This document shows, in pieces, positions 1 through 12,812 of a stretch of DNA of 38,090 nucleotides. The DNA comes from Candidatus Absconditabacterales bacterium (GTDB lineage: Bacteria; Patescibacteriota; Gracilibacteria; Absconditabacterales; Absconditicoccaceae): NCBI GenBank assembly GCA_937923605.1, contig CALDTY010000019.1, positions 1 to 38,090 on the forward strand. The letters run 5' to 3'. The stretch's first letter is position 1. Every line of letters starts with the position of its first letter. Under the pieces are notes generated by a model. The model was given only the letters and a program-made list of their open reading frames with translations. It had not been told where the DNA came from and ran no database searches. Position numbers and translations under genes: made by a program.

Positions 1-2754
1 TTCCTGAGAAAGAGATGGCTTTGGATGTCCATTGGACTCACAACTAGAATCTGAAACTGTCTTAACAGATCTTGATCCTCAAACCGCATCAGTTGTTATT
101 TGTTTACATAAAGCAACACGATGCTGTCTTCAGCCTCCACATTCAACTGAACAAGCTCACCACTCTCCTTCTTGCCAAAAATATCAAATAACTATAGTTC
201 CTCATGGAGATCATCCTGGTGTTCATCCAGGTGTTCATCAACCACAATCCTTCGTTCAAATTCCACACGGTCAACAAGAATTGGATGCTGGATTTGGGCT
301 ACATGTAGCAGAAACAAGATCTTCACATGAAATATCTGGAGTACATCCACAATTATTTCCAGTACAAGATTGTTCATCATCTGGTCTTGTTCAAGGATCA
401 CAAAACGATTCACTTACTTCATTTCAGTTTATGTCTTCACAATATACGTCACGATTCTTTGTTCATTGTCCACATTGAGTAGAACAAGATCATCGATTAT
501 CTCGTTTCCAAGTATATGTTTCACAAGAACCAGTATTACTACATCTTGCAGAGATTCATGGAGCAGCTGGCAAACATTCATCTAAAGTACAAGGATCTCA
601 ATCATCACAAGATTCTTCTCATAATAATGTAATATCTTCTAAACACTCATTATTACTAATATCACAAGTGTAAGTAAACTTTTTGTAAAAAAGATTTAAT
701 CAATTACATTCCCATGGTCATGTTTTATCTTCTGGACATTGACCATCTTGGGTACACTCTCAATTTGAATCACAATTGTCAGTTGTATCATTACATGTTG
801 TATTATTTGGACAGGGATTTCATGTTGATGTACACGAACCTAAACCATTACACGATTCTGTTCCATTGCAATACAGATTATCATTACATGATACTGATGT
901 CTGATGATTCTTGGTTACACAAGTAGATGAAGGGGTGCCTGGATTTTGACATTCTGCATAAGTACATTGGTTTCATGTGTCTGGACAATCTGCATTTGAA
1001 TCACATTCTCATCATTCACAAGAATTAGTTTGTTCATTACATCACTCACCAGCAGCACATGGACTTCATGTTCATACACATGATCATGATCCATTACACA
1101 TATCTGTTAGTGTACAATATTGACTATCATTACAAGACACATTAGTACCAAGATTTATTATTACACATTCTGAAGATGTTGTATTTGGATTTATACATTC
1201 ATATTCAGTACATTGATTTCATGTGTCTTGACAACTATCATCGCTTGTACATGCAATTGATCATAAATCAATATCTGTACTACAATATTGTATTCCATCA
1301 TATACACAATGTGCTTCGTAATTTCATGAAGGTAATCATACTGCTAAGGGTGTTGATGTATAAGAATAAGTTCAATATGGTTGAGAACTTCAATCTTGAT
1401 ATATCACTACTTGAACAGGAGACACATCAGGGTCAAAGTCACAATATATATTAACTTCTGTATTTTGAACTGGTCATGGTCATACAGCTACATCATTATC
1501 ATCTTGTAATATAGGTCACATTACGGCAAATCAAAGTGAACTTGATGCTGTACACTCCACCTCAGGTCAATCACAATCGTCTCATATTCAATCTGAATCT
1601 GTATCAGCTTGGTCAGGATTATAATTTCATGGGCAGTTATCTATATCATTGCAGACTCAATCGCTATCTGTATCTCATCATAAATTATCGCAAGGTCATG
1701 GAACATCTCAACACACACATATTCATGTCGCACTATTATTTCGAGAGCATTGACTTCAGTTTCCTGCATTATTACAAGCATCTTCTCAAGAACTATTCAT
1801 GCTAGTACATCGATTTTCTCATGTACAAAATGATCATGAACACCATCCTCATAAACATGCTGGATTATTTACTGATCAATTGATGACTCAACAAGAATCT
1901 CAAGCAACATCCACACATGTAAGTATGGTTGGATCAGTAGTACATTCACAAGTTCAAGTTGCACTTGAATCTCGTTCACATTGTCATTGCGTATTATTTT
2001 CACATCATTGTTGATTTGAATTAAATGCAGTACAAAAGTTTCAAGAAGTATTAGATGCTGATGGTTTACAAAACTCTCATGAGCATCGTCAATCGATACA
2101 TACATCATTTCAATTATTTGCATTACATATTGTTGTTTCTAAGCATTCAACTTGTGGTGGAATATCACATTCTCGTGAACATCTAAATTGATTACACATA
2201 TGCGCTGTTTCATGATCACTACAATTTGTATCTTCATTATCAACACAACATATTTTTTGAGTTCATCAACATTGGCAGTTATCATCTATTTTGTCATTTT
2301 CTGTATTTGAATCACCATCATCACACTCATCTCAAAAATTTGCTTCCTGATTGGGGCAATCAAAAATTTCAATCCATTCACATGTAATACTATTACTATC
2401 GCATTCTCATGGGTTATTATCAAATGTTGGGCAGTTAACTTTATTCCTACATGGTCATCAAGATAGTCAAGGTGTATCGTCCCAGAAACAATAATATTGC
2501 ATTGCGTATCAGTTGTAACTTCAAATTCTACATTCATCAATATTATCTATATCCTCACAGTCTAATACAAACTCACATGATGTAGCTCATTGCACTGAAA
2601 AATCCTCAGTCATTATACCATCTAATTCTCCCTTAAACGTCTTATCATCTTGATATAGTTTCCAAGATAATAAACTAATAAGTAAGGCAAACAGGAAAAT
2701 AGTATATAGCTGGAATTGGTTTATATTTTGAAAGAAATCTTTAATCCACTTCAT
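1..2754 (-). CDS. Giant Cys-rich surface protein with TSP3 and TSP1 repeats (C-terminus outside window)
   Basis: Read with UGA=Gly this is one open frame of 918 codons that is still open at the window edge. It starts at ATG 2754 (MKWIKDFFQNINQFQLYTIF). Residues about 12-32 form a single N-terminal membrane anchor, and the rest should lie outside the cell. The body is full of Cys, Asp, Asn and Gly. Residues about 363-400 give a thrombospondin type 3 calcium-binding pattern (DSDGVCNDIDNCP, then DTDSDGIGDDCD). Several repeats resemble YCNGTESCNGLGSCTSTGNPC. Residues about 740-800 match a thrombospondin type 1 repeat (GSCSTQCGQGTKNRDVYC), and a second begins near residue 857 (WGACSVECGGG). Known role of such domains: calcium-stabilised, disulfide-rich adhesion modules. 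I infer a surface adhesin. No enzymatic motif was seen. Confidence 0.9.
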
Positions 2755-2774
2755 AAGGGATGGAAAGGTTAGAA

Positions 2775-2808
2775 AACAAAAAACACTACAATAAAATTAC
2801 TGTAGTGG
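2775..2808 (-). terminator. Rho-independent terminator of the triple-subtilase gene
   Basis: The stem pairs CACTACA (2784-2790) with TGTAGTG (2801-2807). On the minus strand it is followed by a T-run (A-run at 2777-2783 on plus). It lies about 120 bases past the stop of the giant protease gene and just before the start of the next minus-strand gene. Confidence 0.7.
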
Positions 2809-2925
2809 TTTAGATAAAAAAAGATACAAAAAGCTGATCTATATGCCTAAAAACATGTTTACAATTACCTAGAAAGGCTATCTATATAAAGACATATTTA
2901 AATATAATGATATAGTCTTCTATCT

Positions 2926-5900
2926 CTATTGATAGACCAACGACTTAAGGTACTGCGCTATCCAGTATGGATAAATCTCACTATTGGATATAATGCTTCA
3001 CATATCAATTTCTTCTTGATCTAGAATCTGTATTTGACGAATAATAAATTCGTATTGTTCCCTTTGTTTCTTTCAAGAAAGTTCTTTAAGAATCTCTTCA
3101 TAATAGATTCTATTTTTTCATTGCAAGAATAATCTTGTTTCAAATTGTGGTAGAAATTTTCTAACCATTATTTCAGCCATTTCTGCTCTTGATGGATAAT
3201 CACTGTTTGGAAATAACTTAATGATATCTAAAGTAGACATTCTTTCTCAATACCTAACTTTTGATAAGACATTCGCAAGTTCTGATACTGTCACAGATCT
3301 ATTTGGTAAAAAGGCTAATTCTCAATTCATAGTTCCTTTTAATGGTTCTATCCATCATTGTTGATCAGCATAAGCTAAGTACTGACTACCCCAATGAGAT
3401 GTAGACATATCAACATATGGTAAAGATCATGTCCACTTTATTCATTCAGGCGCAAATCTTATATTTGCCTCAAGTCATACAACTTTTGAAAGTATTTTAA
3501 TAAATTCAGCTCTACTTACTCTGCTTCAAGGAGCAAAAGCATCATATCATGTTCATCTTCATTTTACGACACAGTATTCCAACAAGCTATCTATAGCCCA
3601 CTTCTGAGGCACAGTGACTACATCATTGAATCATAATGAATCAAATTCTTCTCAATCAAACTTACATAAATCTAATTGCGTATCCAACAACTCTTCAATC
3701 TTCGAATAGTAATCAATACTAGCTCATGTACATTCTCATGGCAATATAGACAATAAGTTATTACCATTGTCTATGTGTCGTCATGGCTGTATTCAAGATT
3801 GTTTACAAACTGGCTCTCATAAATGTGGATCAAAACAGATAGTATACTGTTTCTTTGTTTCCCCAATATCATGCACACTTACTTGTGTAGTGAGTGCCGT
3901 TAATCCAGGACAACATCATCGTCATGATTCAGCTGTTGCAAATACTTCAGCATGAGATGAACATTCAATACGCTCACACTGTGAGGGTGTCTCTAAATTA
4001 CATGATCGTCAAGATTCCAGACGACAACTAGTACATCCATCTCCATTAATACTGTTTCCATCATCACACTGTTCAAACAGCTCATCAGCTACAGATGTAG
4101 ATTGGAACACGACACCGTCACCACATATTGGATATCACACTTCTCAAGTACAATGAGTACTTCCAGCACATTCGTTATCCATACAATCAGACAAACCATC
4201 ACAATCATTATCGATTCCATCATGGCATGACTCTCGTTCATATCATCTCCATAAACAAATTCCAGCAACTTCTTCCCATTCAAATTCGGCACTTCAATGC
4301 TCTGGAGCTATTGAGTAAAATGGAGGAATTTCTGGCAATATTGTATCTATCGGACTACCATGTTCTCATTCCTGCGTTCACGATTCTTCTTTTTCTACTT
4401 CTTCTTTTTCTATTTCTTCTTTAACTACTTCTTCTTTTTCCACTTCTTCTTTCACAATCTCTTTCTGCTTTTCCTCAGTTGTTTCTTCTTCTGTTTTTTG
4501 TTCTACTTCTTCCGTATCGATAATTTTTCATCATTGTTTAAATCATCATGTTCATGGCCCTCAAACTCATTCCAATCAATCTGAAATATTTATTGATAAC
4601 GAACTATTTTCAAAAACAATTATATCATCAAGTGATGTACTTTGTGTACAAGTAGCATTTCAAGCAAAAGTATATCATCATGCCTGCAATTCATAGCATC
4701 AAACTTGCGCTGAAACTACAGATGTTGTATACGCTCATCAGATAACATCTAAAGGAATAATAATTGTTCACTCAACCATTCTTTTTTCTGTATCATCATT
4801 ACTCATAGTGAGATTATTTCACTGAATATTTAATTCAAGAATCATTCCTCACTGTGTATATGTACGTGATCAAATTTCAAATCATCATGAACTAATTTCG
4901 CTATATTGCTTTTGTATGAATCACCTTGGATACATGATTTCAATCGCAATCGTTCATCATGGGAAGTATGGCGCATAACTTGAATAAGAAAGATCAATTT
5001 CAATCTCTAGTGTATCTCAAACCTTTAGTTTATTTGAGCTACTAGTTGCAGTTGCTCATATCACAGGATATCCCTGCAATGGCAACTCACTTCATCATGA
5101 TCATCAAGTAGAAGATCAAGTTGTTCCTGATGTTGTTCCTCATGTACTTGATCATGTGCTTCCTCAAGTAGTTATTCAGCCGGAAGTTCATCACGTTGAA
5201 GTTCAAGAGGTTGTAGATCATCATGTAGTAGAAACTCAAATACACTGATTATTATCTTCACATACTACTCATCAAGAAGTAGAAGATCGTCAACACATTC
5301 AATCTATACATCTACGATATTCTTTTGTGCATTTTGATCCGCATCAATCTCAAGATAATCTATTTTTATCATCACATGCTTCTGTTCACTCAATTTTTCA
5401 GTCTCCACAAACTGGAGTTATAATTACATTATCCTTACATACTCAACTTCATCACATAAGTGGAACCATATTTGATAATGTAGAATAAGCAACAACACTG
5501 TCTAAGGATTCACAATTACAAGTACTAGACCAGACTCAAGTTACATTAGTACTTGTAACACATGCAGTTCAAATTTGAGCTGGTCATGAAAGCGTTTGAG
5601 CACAATTTCATAAACAATCTTGTGCATTACATGTCCCATCATCGATTTCTGCTGAAGAATCATAATTACATGCAGATTGCATGGTACATCATCTTACTCA
5701 CTCAACAGATACTCCACAAATTCAATATTGAATAGGATTTGTTACATTATCTTGTAAGTCTGGTATCCCATCATTATCATCATCTTCATCCTGTTCATCT
5801 GGAATCGAATCACCATCGTCATCAGTATCAAGTTCATCTGGGATTGTATCATTATCATCATCTGGATCTAGTTCGTCAGGAATACCGTCATTATCATTGT

Positions 5901-8900
5901 CTCATCATCCAGCTCATGGTCACGGTCATGCTTCATAATCTCAACATACTACACCAATATGGCTTAGTGCACGACACACGTTAATACGACCAGATCACAA
6001 CTTTCATGCGTCAAATAAAGCATCATTCATAGCATCAGCAGTACTACGAATCACTCATACTGGATCAGTAGTTCAATGAGATAGCAATAATGCTATAAGA
6101 CTGGAAGAAATAGGTGCTGCCATAGATGTTCAACTGGCTCTATCATATCACCCTGGTACAGTTGATAATATTGATGTCCCAGGAGCTGAAAAAGCTACTT
6201 GTTTACCATAATTTGAAAAGCTTGCTTTTGAATCACTTGGAGTAGATGCTGCAACACATGTTACTCAATCATAACTACAAGGATACATCTCACATTCTGT
6301 ATTATCATTTCCAGCAGCGGCCACAAAAACAACTTCATCTTTATAAGTATTAATCATGTCTTGTCGTGTTTGACTAAACATTGGACCTCAAAATGACATA
6401 CTAATCACATCAGCTCATTCCTTTGCAGCATAAAACACTCAATCATAAGCTCATGGCAAAATATTGCAAGAAGATGAAGTTGCAACCAACATAAGATCAA
6501 CATTATTAGAAAGTGATGAGACTCACGTACTATTATCAGTTACAGCTGAGACAGATCATGCAGTATGCGTTCCATGAAAACATCAATTATAAGGACTAGT
6601 AGATCTATTTGTTGTATTATATCATTTTACAACATTTCATTTCACATCTTGATGTTCTGCAAATCCATCATCAACAACAGCAACAAGAACTTTTTCAGAT
6701 CAAGAAGTCAATCAATCCTGTCGTGCGATATCAGCTTCTATTTTTTTCATATAATTCATTTCTGAAAATTTACTATCATTTGGAAGTGCACTAGTTTTCA
6801 TTTGTGGAACATACTCTCTGTATCATCAAAATCAAATCATTTCATCTAAGGTAGATTCAACTTCAAAACGATCAAATGCAGTGTCATTTACATTAAATGA
6901 GAGCATATATGTATTTAAAAATTCTTTTTGATCCAAAGATAATGAACTTATTAAAGAAACATCAACAAGAGGTTCAACTCAAACCAATGCAAAATCTAAT
7001 AATCAGAGTAATCATTCATTTATCATTCATACATTTCAATTATCACTATTGGAAACTGTCATCAATGATGAAATAAGATCTTGCTCATTGTTATCTTCAG
7101 CATGATATGATGGTAAATATTGAGCCTGCACATTAGAATTAGAATTTGGATTAACTTTTAGGAAATACTTACCTTCAATAATATATCATTGACTAACTAA
7201 TTGATCATAATTATTGGTAGATTGAGCAATTGTACATCAACCTCAGCCTCAACTTCATCAACTTCATCATCAACCTCAGCCTCAACCTCATCATCAACCT
7301 CAGCCTCATCAACCTCAACCTCATGCATCTCATCAATCTGATGATCAACCTCCTCATGGACTTCATCAGTCTGATGATCATGATTCAGTTCATCAAAATC
7401 ATCATCATACACATTCTCATCATCAAATAGTTGCTTCACATGCAACTCAAACTTGATCAACTGCACGACATGCATTTATACGTCATGCTCACATCAATCA
7501 TTGTGCATATGATTCCGAATCTTTCAAAGGATCAGCAGTTTCAATTATTATTTTCATAGTCTCTTGTTTATCTATACCATACGACATCAATAATCAAGCA
7601 AGGCTAGCAACCAAAGGTGACGCCATTGATGTTCAATTATCTGGTCAATAAGAATCTTTTGGTAGAGTTGAATAGATGTTTCCTCAAGGAGCTGAAATAT
7701 CAACCCAGGATCAATAATTTGAAAAAGAAGATCTTTCATCTATGCACGCAGTAGATGCTACACAAAAGACGTTATCCATTGCGCAAGGATATCTTTTGAC
7801 ATTTTGATAATTATTTCAAGCCGAAGCAATAAACAACACATCAGCATATGAAGAAATTGTATCTTGTAATAATTGACTATGTGTCTGGGATCAAAATGAC
7901 ATATTTATTATGTCGGCATTCCCTCCAACATGTCTAATTCATGCAACTACACTAGATAATGGCATTGTTCCACATCATATTGATGCTGTCACCAAGTTTA
8001 AAGAAACATTTGTTGCTACCGAAGCTATACCTTTCTCATTATTTGTTACAGCGGAAGCTATTCATGCTACATGCGTACCATGTGGACAACCATTGTAAGC
8101 TGAATCATCAGGATTTATTGCGTTATAAGTACCACTAACATTTGCATCTACATCTTCATGCTCTGAAAATCATGAATCTATAATTGCGATTGTGATATCT
8201 TTGTCTCATTCAGCTCAAGCTTTTCGAGCTTTATCCATCTCGATTTTCTTTAAGAATCGCATTTGTTCAGCCAAAGGATCATTTACTCATATTCAGAGAT
8301 CTTCTGAATCTTCATCGACCTCATCTTCATCTAGTATCCCATCACCATCATCATCTTCATCTTCATCATCTGTGATCCCATCTCCATCTAAGTCTCACTC
8401 TTCAGTATCTAATTCTCAGTCATTATCATTATCAGGATCTACATCATCTTGGATTCAATCACTATCATCATCATTGTCAGATCAACATCAGCCATTACAG
8501 CCATTACAATTACTGTCTTTTCAATTTTCTTTTCCATCTCCATCAGTATCATTTTCGTTTGGGTCATTGTTAGCCTTACAATCTCAGTCTATATCTCCAT
8601 CATTCTCATCTAAAATTCCATCACCATCTATATCTAATTCGTTAGCTACAGCATTTCATAATCAGTCGTCATCAATATCATCATCTTGTATCATCGGCAC
8701 GCAACCAGCTGGAATAGTAAAATCCATCTGAGACGGTTGAGGATTTTGAATAGGTTGTTGTAATGAATTTATACTAAACAATATCTCTTTTTCATAATAT
8801 CATTTCGGTCATGATCACTTTATTATCGTTAACCATTCTTCTACTTCCTGTTCAGATGAATATGGATCAATTTCTAAGTAGTACGTATTATACAGCGGCT

Positions 8901-11511
8901 TATGAACTCCGTTAGATAGTGAAACCATATCATTTCCATCAAACATTGGAATAATAGAATTCAACAACCCTGCATCATGCATTTGTATCAATGCATTATC
9001 TACAGTTGACTGATGAGAAACATCATAAGCATTCGATATCATTTTTTGACTTAGAGTAGAAATAAGTTCTTCTCAATCAGCTGTGTTTGCAAAAAATGGT
9101 TGTACATATTGTGGTTGCACTTCAGATCTATCTCAATTATCAATTTTTATAAAATATTTTCATGGATTATAAGATAGTTGTTGGCTATCCACAGTAGATC
9201 ATGTGATTCATCAAAAATCACAAGATCAAGAGTCACAATCTTCGTCAACTACACAATACTGGTTAGACTCACATTTTATTGAACAAACTCATCAACAATC
9301 TATTCATGTTTCGTTTGCGTCTCGAATTCAATTTCAACAAGTGTCTGTACATGAATTATTACTCTCATTACAAGATTGATATATTCAGCAAGGATTTGTT
9401 CATACTAAACATGATCAATTACTACATAATTCTTCACCATTACAATAGTTACCATCACTACAATCAGAGTTTGTAAGACATCATGTATTTGTTCAAGTTA
9501 AATCACAAAAAGAACTAGCACAATCAGTATTTGCGTTACAAAGTTTTGTGATATCACATTGAATACAACTTCATCAGCAATCTACATCTGTCTCATCTCA
9601 ACTTAATATTTCATCAGAACAGTGGTCCTCCTGAACTATAAAAGCAACTTCACATTTACAGTACTGGCAATTTCATTGTGCACCGCATTGATCAACTTGA
9701 GAGCCTATATCACATTCTTCATTGACATCCAATATACCATTTCAACAATTTTCTAGGTATTCATCAATTGTTTCTCATCATCAAATGATTCACAATGATG
9801 ATCCGTCACACACAGAATCATCTTGTTCAGTCAATTGAGCTACAGCTTTACATATATCAAGTATTCATTTATCTTGTCCCGATAATGGGTTGGAAGATTT
9901 CTGTAAAATACTTCAAATCTCATCAACAGTTAATGATGGTTGAATAGCCCTCATTAATCAAATAGCTGATGCCACTAAAGGCGAAGCCATTGATGTTCAT
10001 GAACAATCAACGTATCAATTTCAATCGTTATCTAAGCATGGTCAAATAAACTCTCATGCTTTTACGGTTGATAAAATACTTACTCAAGGAGCAAATATAT
10101 CAATTCATCAGCCAAGTTCGTCTTTCTCACCATATTGTGAAAACATTGCTCTTTTACCTTGTTTATCAGAAGCTCACACTGCAATTACTCATCAGTATGC
10201 CGCTGGAGTTGTCACATAATCTATCATTTCACCATCATTCCCTGCTGATGCAACTAAAACAATTCCTTGTTCATACAGAGTTTTCATGATTTGTTGGTCA
10301 TGTTTATTCCGACAAAGATCATACCAATCTTGTTTTGGCACATCTAAAACTTGTCATGGAGTTGTGTCACATCAAAATGACATATTAATTACTCTTGCTC
10401 AATCATCTACTGCCTGTAATAAGTTTTCACGCCAATCATTCAATCAACTATATCAACGGAGTTGAATATACTCACGTCACACAGAAGCGATTCATTCCTT
10501 GTTATTTGTCACAGCTCAAGCAATTCATGCAACATGTGTTCAGTGTGTTGCGGCCATTGTTGTATTTAGAAAGTTATTCTTTAGATCAGGATGAGTGGTA
10601 TCAATTCCATCATCTATGATTCAAATCGTAACTGGTGAAATGTTATCATTTGGAATAATTCACCAAGCTTTATGAGCATTAATTCATGGGTATGCATCTA
10701 AATGCCATTGGTTATAAAAAAAGCTATCATTAGTTGTGTCAAATGTCATATAGGAAGGTGTTTGTTTCACAGAGATCACTGATTCTAGTAATCATAAATC
10801 ATTTATTAAGCGTTGTGTGTCAGTTCAATCAGACAAAGTAATGTGATAAATATTAGATGGCAAACTATTAATATGTTTTTTCCAGTTTCAGTAAACATTT
10901 CTAACTGAAATAATACTGTAAGCATTCAAAGCTGTAGCAAAATAATCAATTGTTTTTTCATATATCTCCTTCTTTGCCTCATTCTTAAACAATTCTTTCT
11001 TTGTATTCATTATGTTCTGATATATCTCACTATTTGTATCTCATTGATGAAATGTCTCTAAAAGTGCGAGTTCTTTGATATCATCTAATTCAACTTCTAT
11101 CATGTTCGGATCCACAGAATATCAATCTTTATTTTTACTTTGAGTCACAAATTGATTATTCGAAGCTATAAGATGTATGTTATTTTCAACACAGGATTTT
11201 TCAGTCTCACATTTTGTTGCACAAAATTTATCTGTAAACAACTCTCATAAACAAGTATCAAAACATTGATCATCTAGACATGGCAGTTCGGAAAAATCAG
11301 CAAATAGAATTCAGTTTGCGCCCAAAGAACGATCTTCTTGAGCAATCTCTTCTGGTAACTCTAAGGCAACATCTTTTTCTAATTCATTTCAATACGATAA
11401 AAATCTAAATCCTCATCGAATTAGGATGGATAAGAGTATCATCAATCATCAAAGTTGAATGTACATTCAATTTGAGTGAAAAAAAGTATTATGTTTATGT
11501 TTTTTGCTCAT
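2926..11511 (-). CDS. Giant secreted protein with three complete subtilase (S8) domains
   Basis: This is one uninterrupted frame of 2861 residues under UGA=Gly. An N-terminal membrane segment spans about residues 18-38. Three subtilisin-like domains each keep a full Asp/His/Ser triad: D300/H323/S507, D1112/H1144/S1295 and D1614/H1646/S1796, in boxes such as IIDDGID, HGTHVAG and GTSMASP. An oxyanion-hole Asn box follows each (SAGNDG, SAGNN, AAGNDN). Between them lie Cys-rich modules (about 540-790), Asp/Gly calcium-binding repeats (about 940-1074 and 1864-1919), a near-pure glycine linker (about 1354-1430), a Ser/Thr/Gly linker (about 2090-2142) and a Glu/Lys stretch (about 2329-2377). A MopE-like DGIDNDCDG motif (about 2430), a DUF4215-like Cys module (CDDGNSINGDGC, about 2480) and SLH-like repeats (about 2625-2785) end the protein. 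I infer an anchored extracellular protease and adhesin. Its target is unknown. Confidence 0.93.
7223..7450 (-). repeat. Low-complexity TGA/GGN tract coding a polyglycine linker
   Basis: Inside the giant protease gene, short units made of TGA, GGT and GGC recur with occasional AGT. They encode a Gly/Ser linker between the second and third subtilase domains, with up to three consecutive TGA codons. On the plus strand it looks like degenerate CAACCTCAGCCTCA-type repeats, and in the wrong frame it would mimic a Val/Asp/Glu repeat protein. Such tracts can change length by slippage. Confidence 0.75.
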
Positions 11512-11634
11512 CTTTATATTATAATATCCTTAATAAAGGCGTATTATAAGTATAAGCTAGAGGTTATTTGAAACAAAAAAAGAGAAATTATATCAACAAT
11601 GCAATTGACAATGAGTAATTATGTAGTATAAACA

Positions 11635-12759
11635 CTACTGAGTAAATGATTCAAAATGTTTTGTCTTTTCAGTAATTTTTCCAGATGTGTATGGAATAAT
11701 TCTTAGAAATCGATGCATAAAATGCTCAGCATAGTCTTCGATTGGATTGCTTTGAGCGTAAATACTTACAAAATCTGTTTGAGCACAGACACTACCTTGC
11801 CAACAAATGTTTTCAAAATCACTATTACCAAGACGATCATGAAAATAGTAAAAATGATGTCACATTTCATGTATCACAATTTTATAGAAATGATATGGCA
11901 ATTCGTTAAGTAAAAAATAATTTCAACATACGTTTACATCCAAAGGTACCTCTTCTGTTCTATACCCAATATGATTATTATATGGATCTAAGGTTTCTGT
12001 AACTTTATAATTTCCATGAAAAGAATTACATGACAGATGCATATTAAGTAAGAATTTTCAATTCAATTCTTGAATATCAGTATCAGTAAATAATCAAGCA
12101 TTTTTTAGTTCCACCATTGCTTTATACAAAGTTAACTTCATCAGTTCCTGACTCTTATCTCAAACTTTTTGCCACGTACTGTCATTAGTATAAAATTCAT
12201 CTCAAGTTTTAAAATTTAACTCAAATCATAATTGTTGTTTATATGGGAGCAATTCGTTTATATAAAAGTCTAACAACTCGATTTTTGCTTCTTTTCAATG
12301 AATTGCTCATCAAAGCTCAAATCAATCAAAATCTTTGATAATACCAGTGCTCTCCATAATTTGAATATGGTGATCTCTAAGTCGCGATTGCATAGAATAT
12401 AATATGTATTTCAATGCACAATAATGTTCTCATCAGATCTTATTAAGGCGAGACTGAGCTCTCATGAGTTTATTATGAAGATTTAGTGATTCATTTAGTT
12501 GTATGGCCAACGACAAAGCATTGTATCTCCCTTCTAAAGATCTAGTCAATTGCTGTATATACTTTTCTGATGACTCTATACTTTGAGCAGGACATGATAC
12601 CTGAATTCAATCAAGAATATCATCATAATAATTTATCAAGTATATATCACTTGTCAAAACAGAATATGAGTCCTCCAAAGAACTTATCTCTTGTACAACT
12701 GAAGCATAACTCACTCACGTAAACAGCATTCATAAAAGACAAAACAACACTTTTTTCAT
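11635..12759 (-). CDS. Secreted HExxH zinc metallopeptidase
   Basis: A 374-residue protein with a clear signal peptide (MKKVLFCLLGMLFTGVSYA). Residues 297-301 give the zincin motif HEMGH, preceded by hydrophobic residues (KIVIHEMGHHFYYFHDRLG). A candidate downstream ligand region is DYAEHF, about 45 residues later, and Cys residues flank the active site. The N-terminal 250 residues look mostly helical and I do not recognise the family. The glycine in the motif and many others are TGA. It lies 53 bases after glyS and 123 bases before the triple-subtilase gene on the same strand, so the two secreted proteases may share a regulon. Peptidase activity is inferred from the motif only. Substrate unknown. 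Confidence 0.85.
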
Positions 12760-12812
12760 CACACATCTATATAGAATAAAAGAATTTAATAAACTTGCAC
12801 AAAATAACATAC

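Noticed and set aside
32-478. Plus-strand standard-code open frame of 148 codons over the Cys-rich gene
   Set aside because: Antisense shadow: UGA-rich coding on the minus strand appears as TCA on plus, which removes stops there. The minus frame is open for the full 918 codons and has recognisable domains.
4360-4584. Phe-rich plus-strand frame resembling a membrane protein
   Set aside because: Antisense of the Glu/Lys-rich segment of the giant protease.
7197-7475. Acidic Val/Asp/Glu repeat protein on the minus strand, or a CRISPR-like repeat
   Set aside because: It is an out-of-frame reading of the polyglycine linker. The units are short, irregular and lack spacers.
8192-8731. Ser-rich 179-residue plus-strand frame
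   Set aside because: Complement of the Asp/Gly calcium-binding repeats in the giant protease (GAT/GGA read backwards gives Ser/Pro codons).
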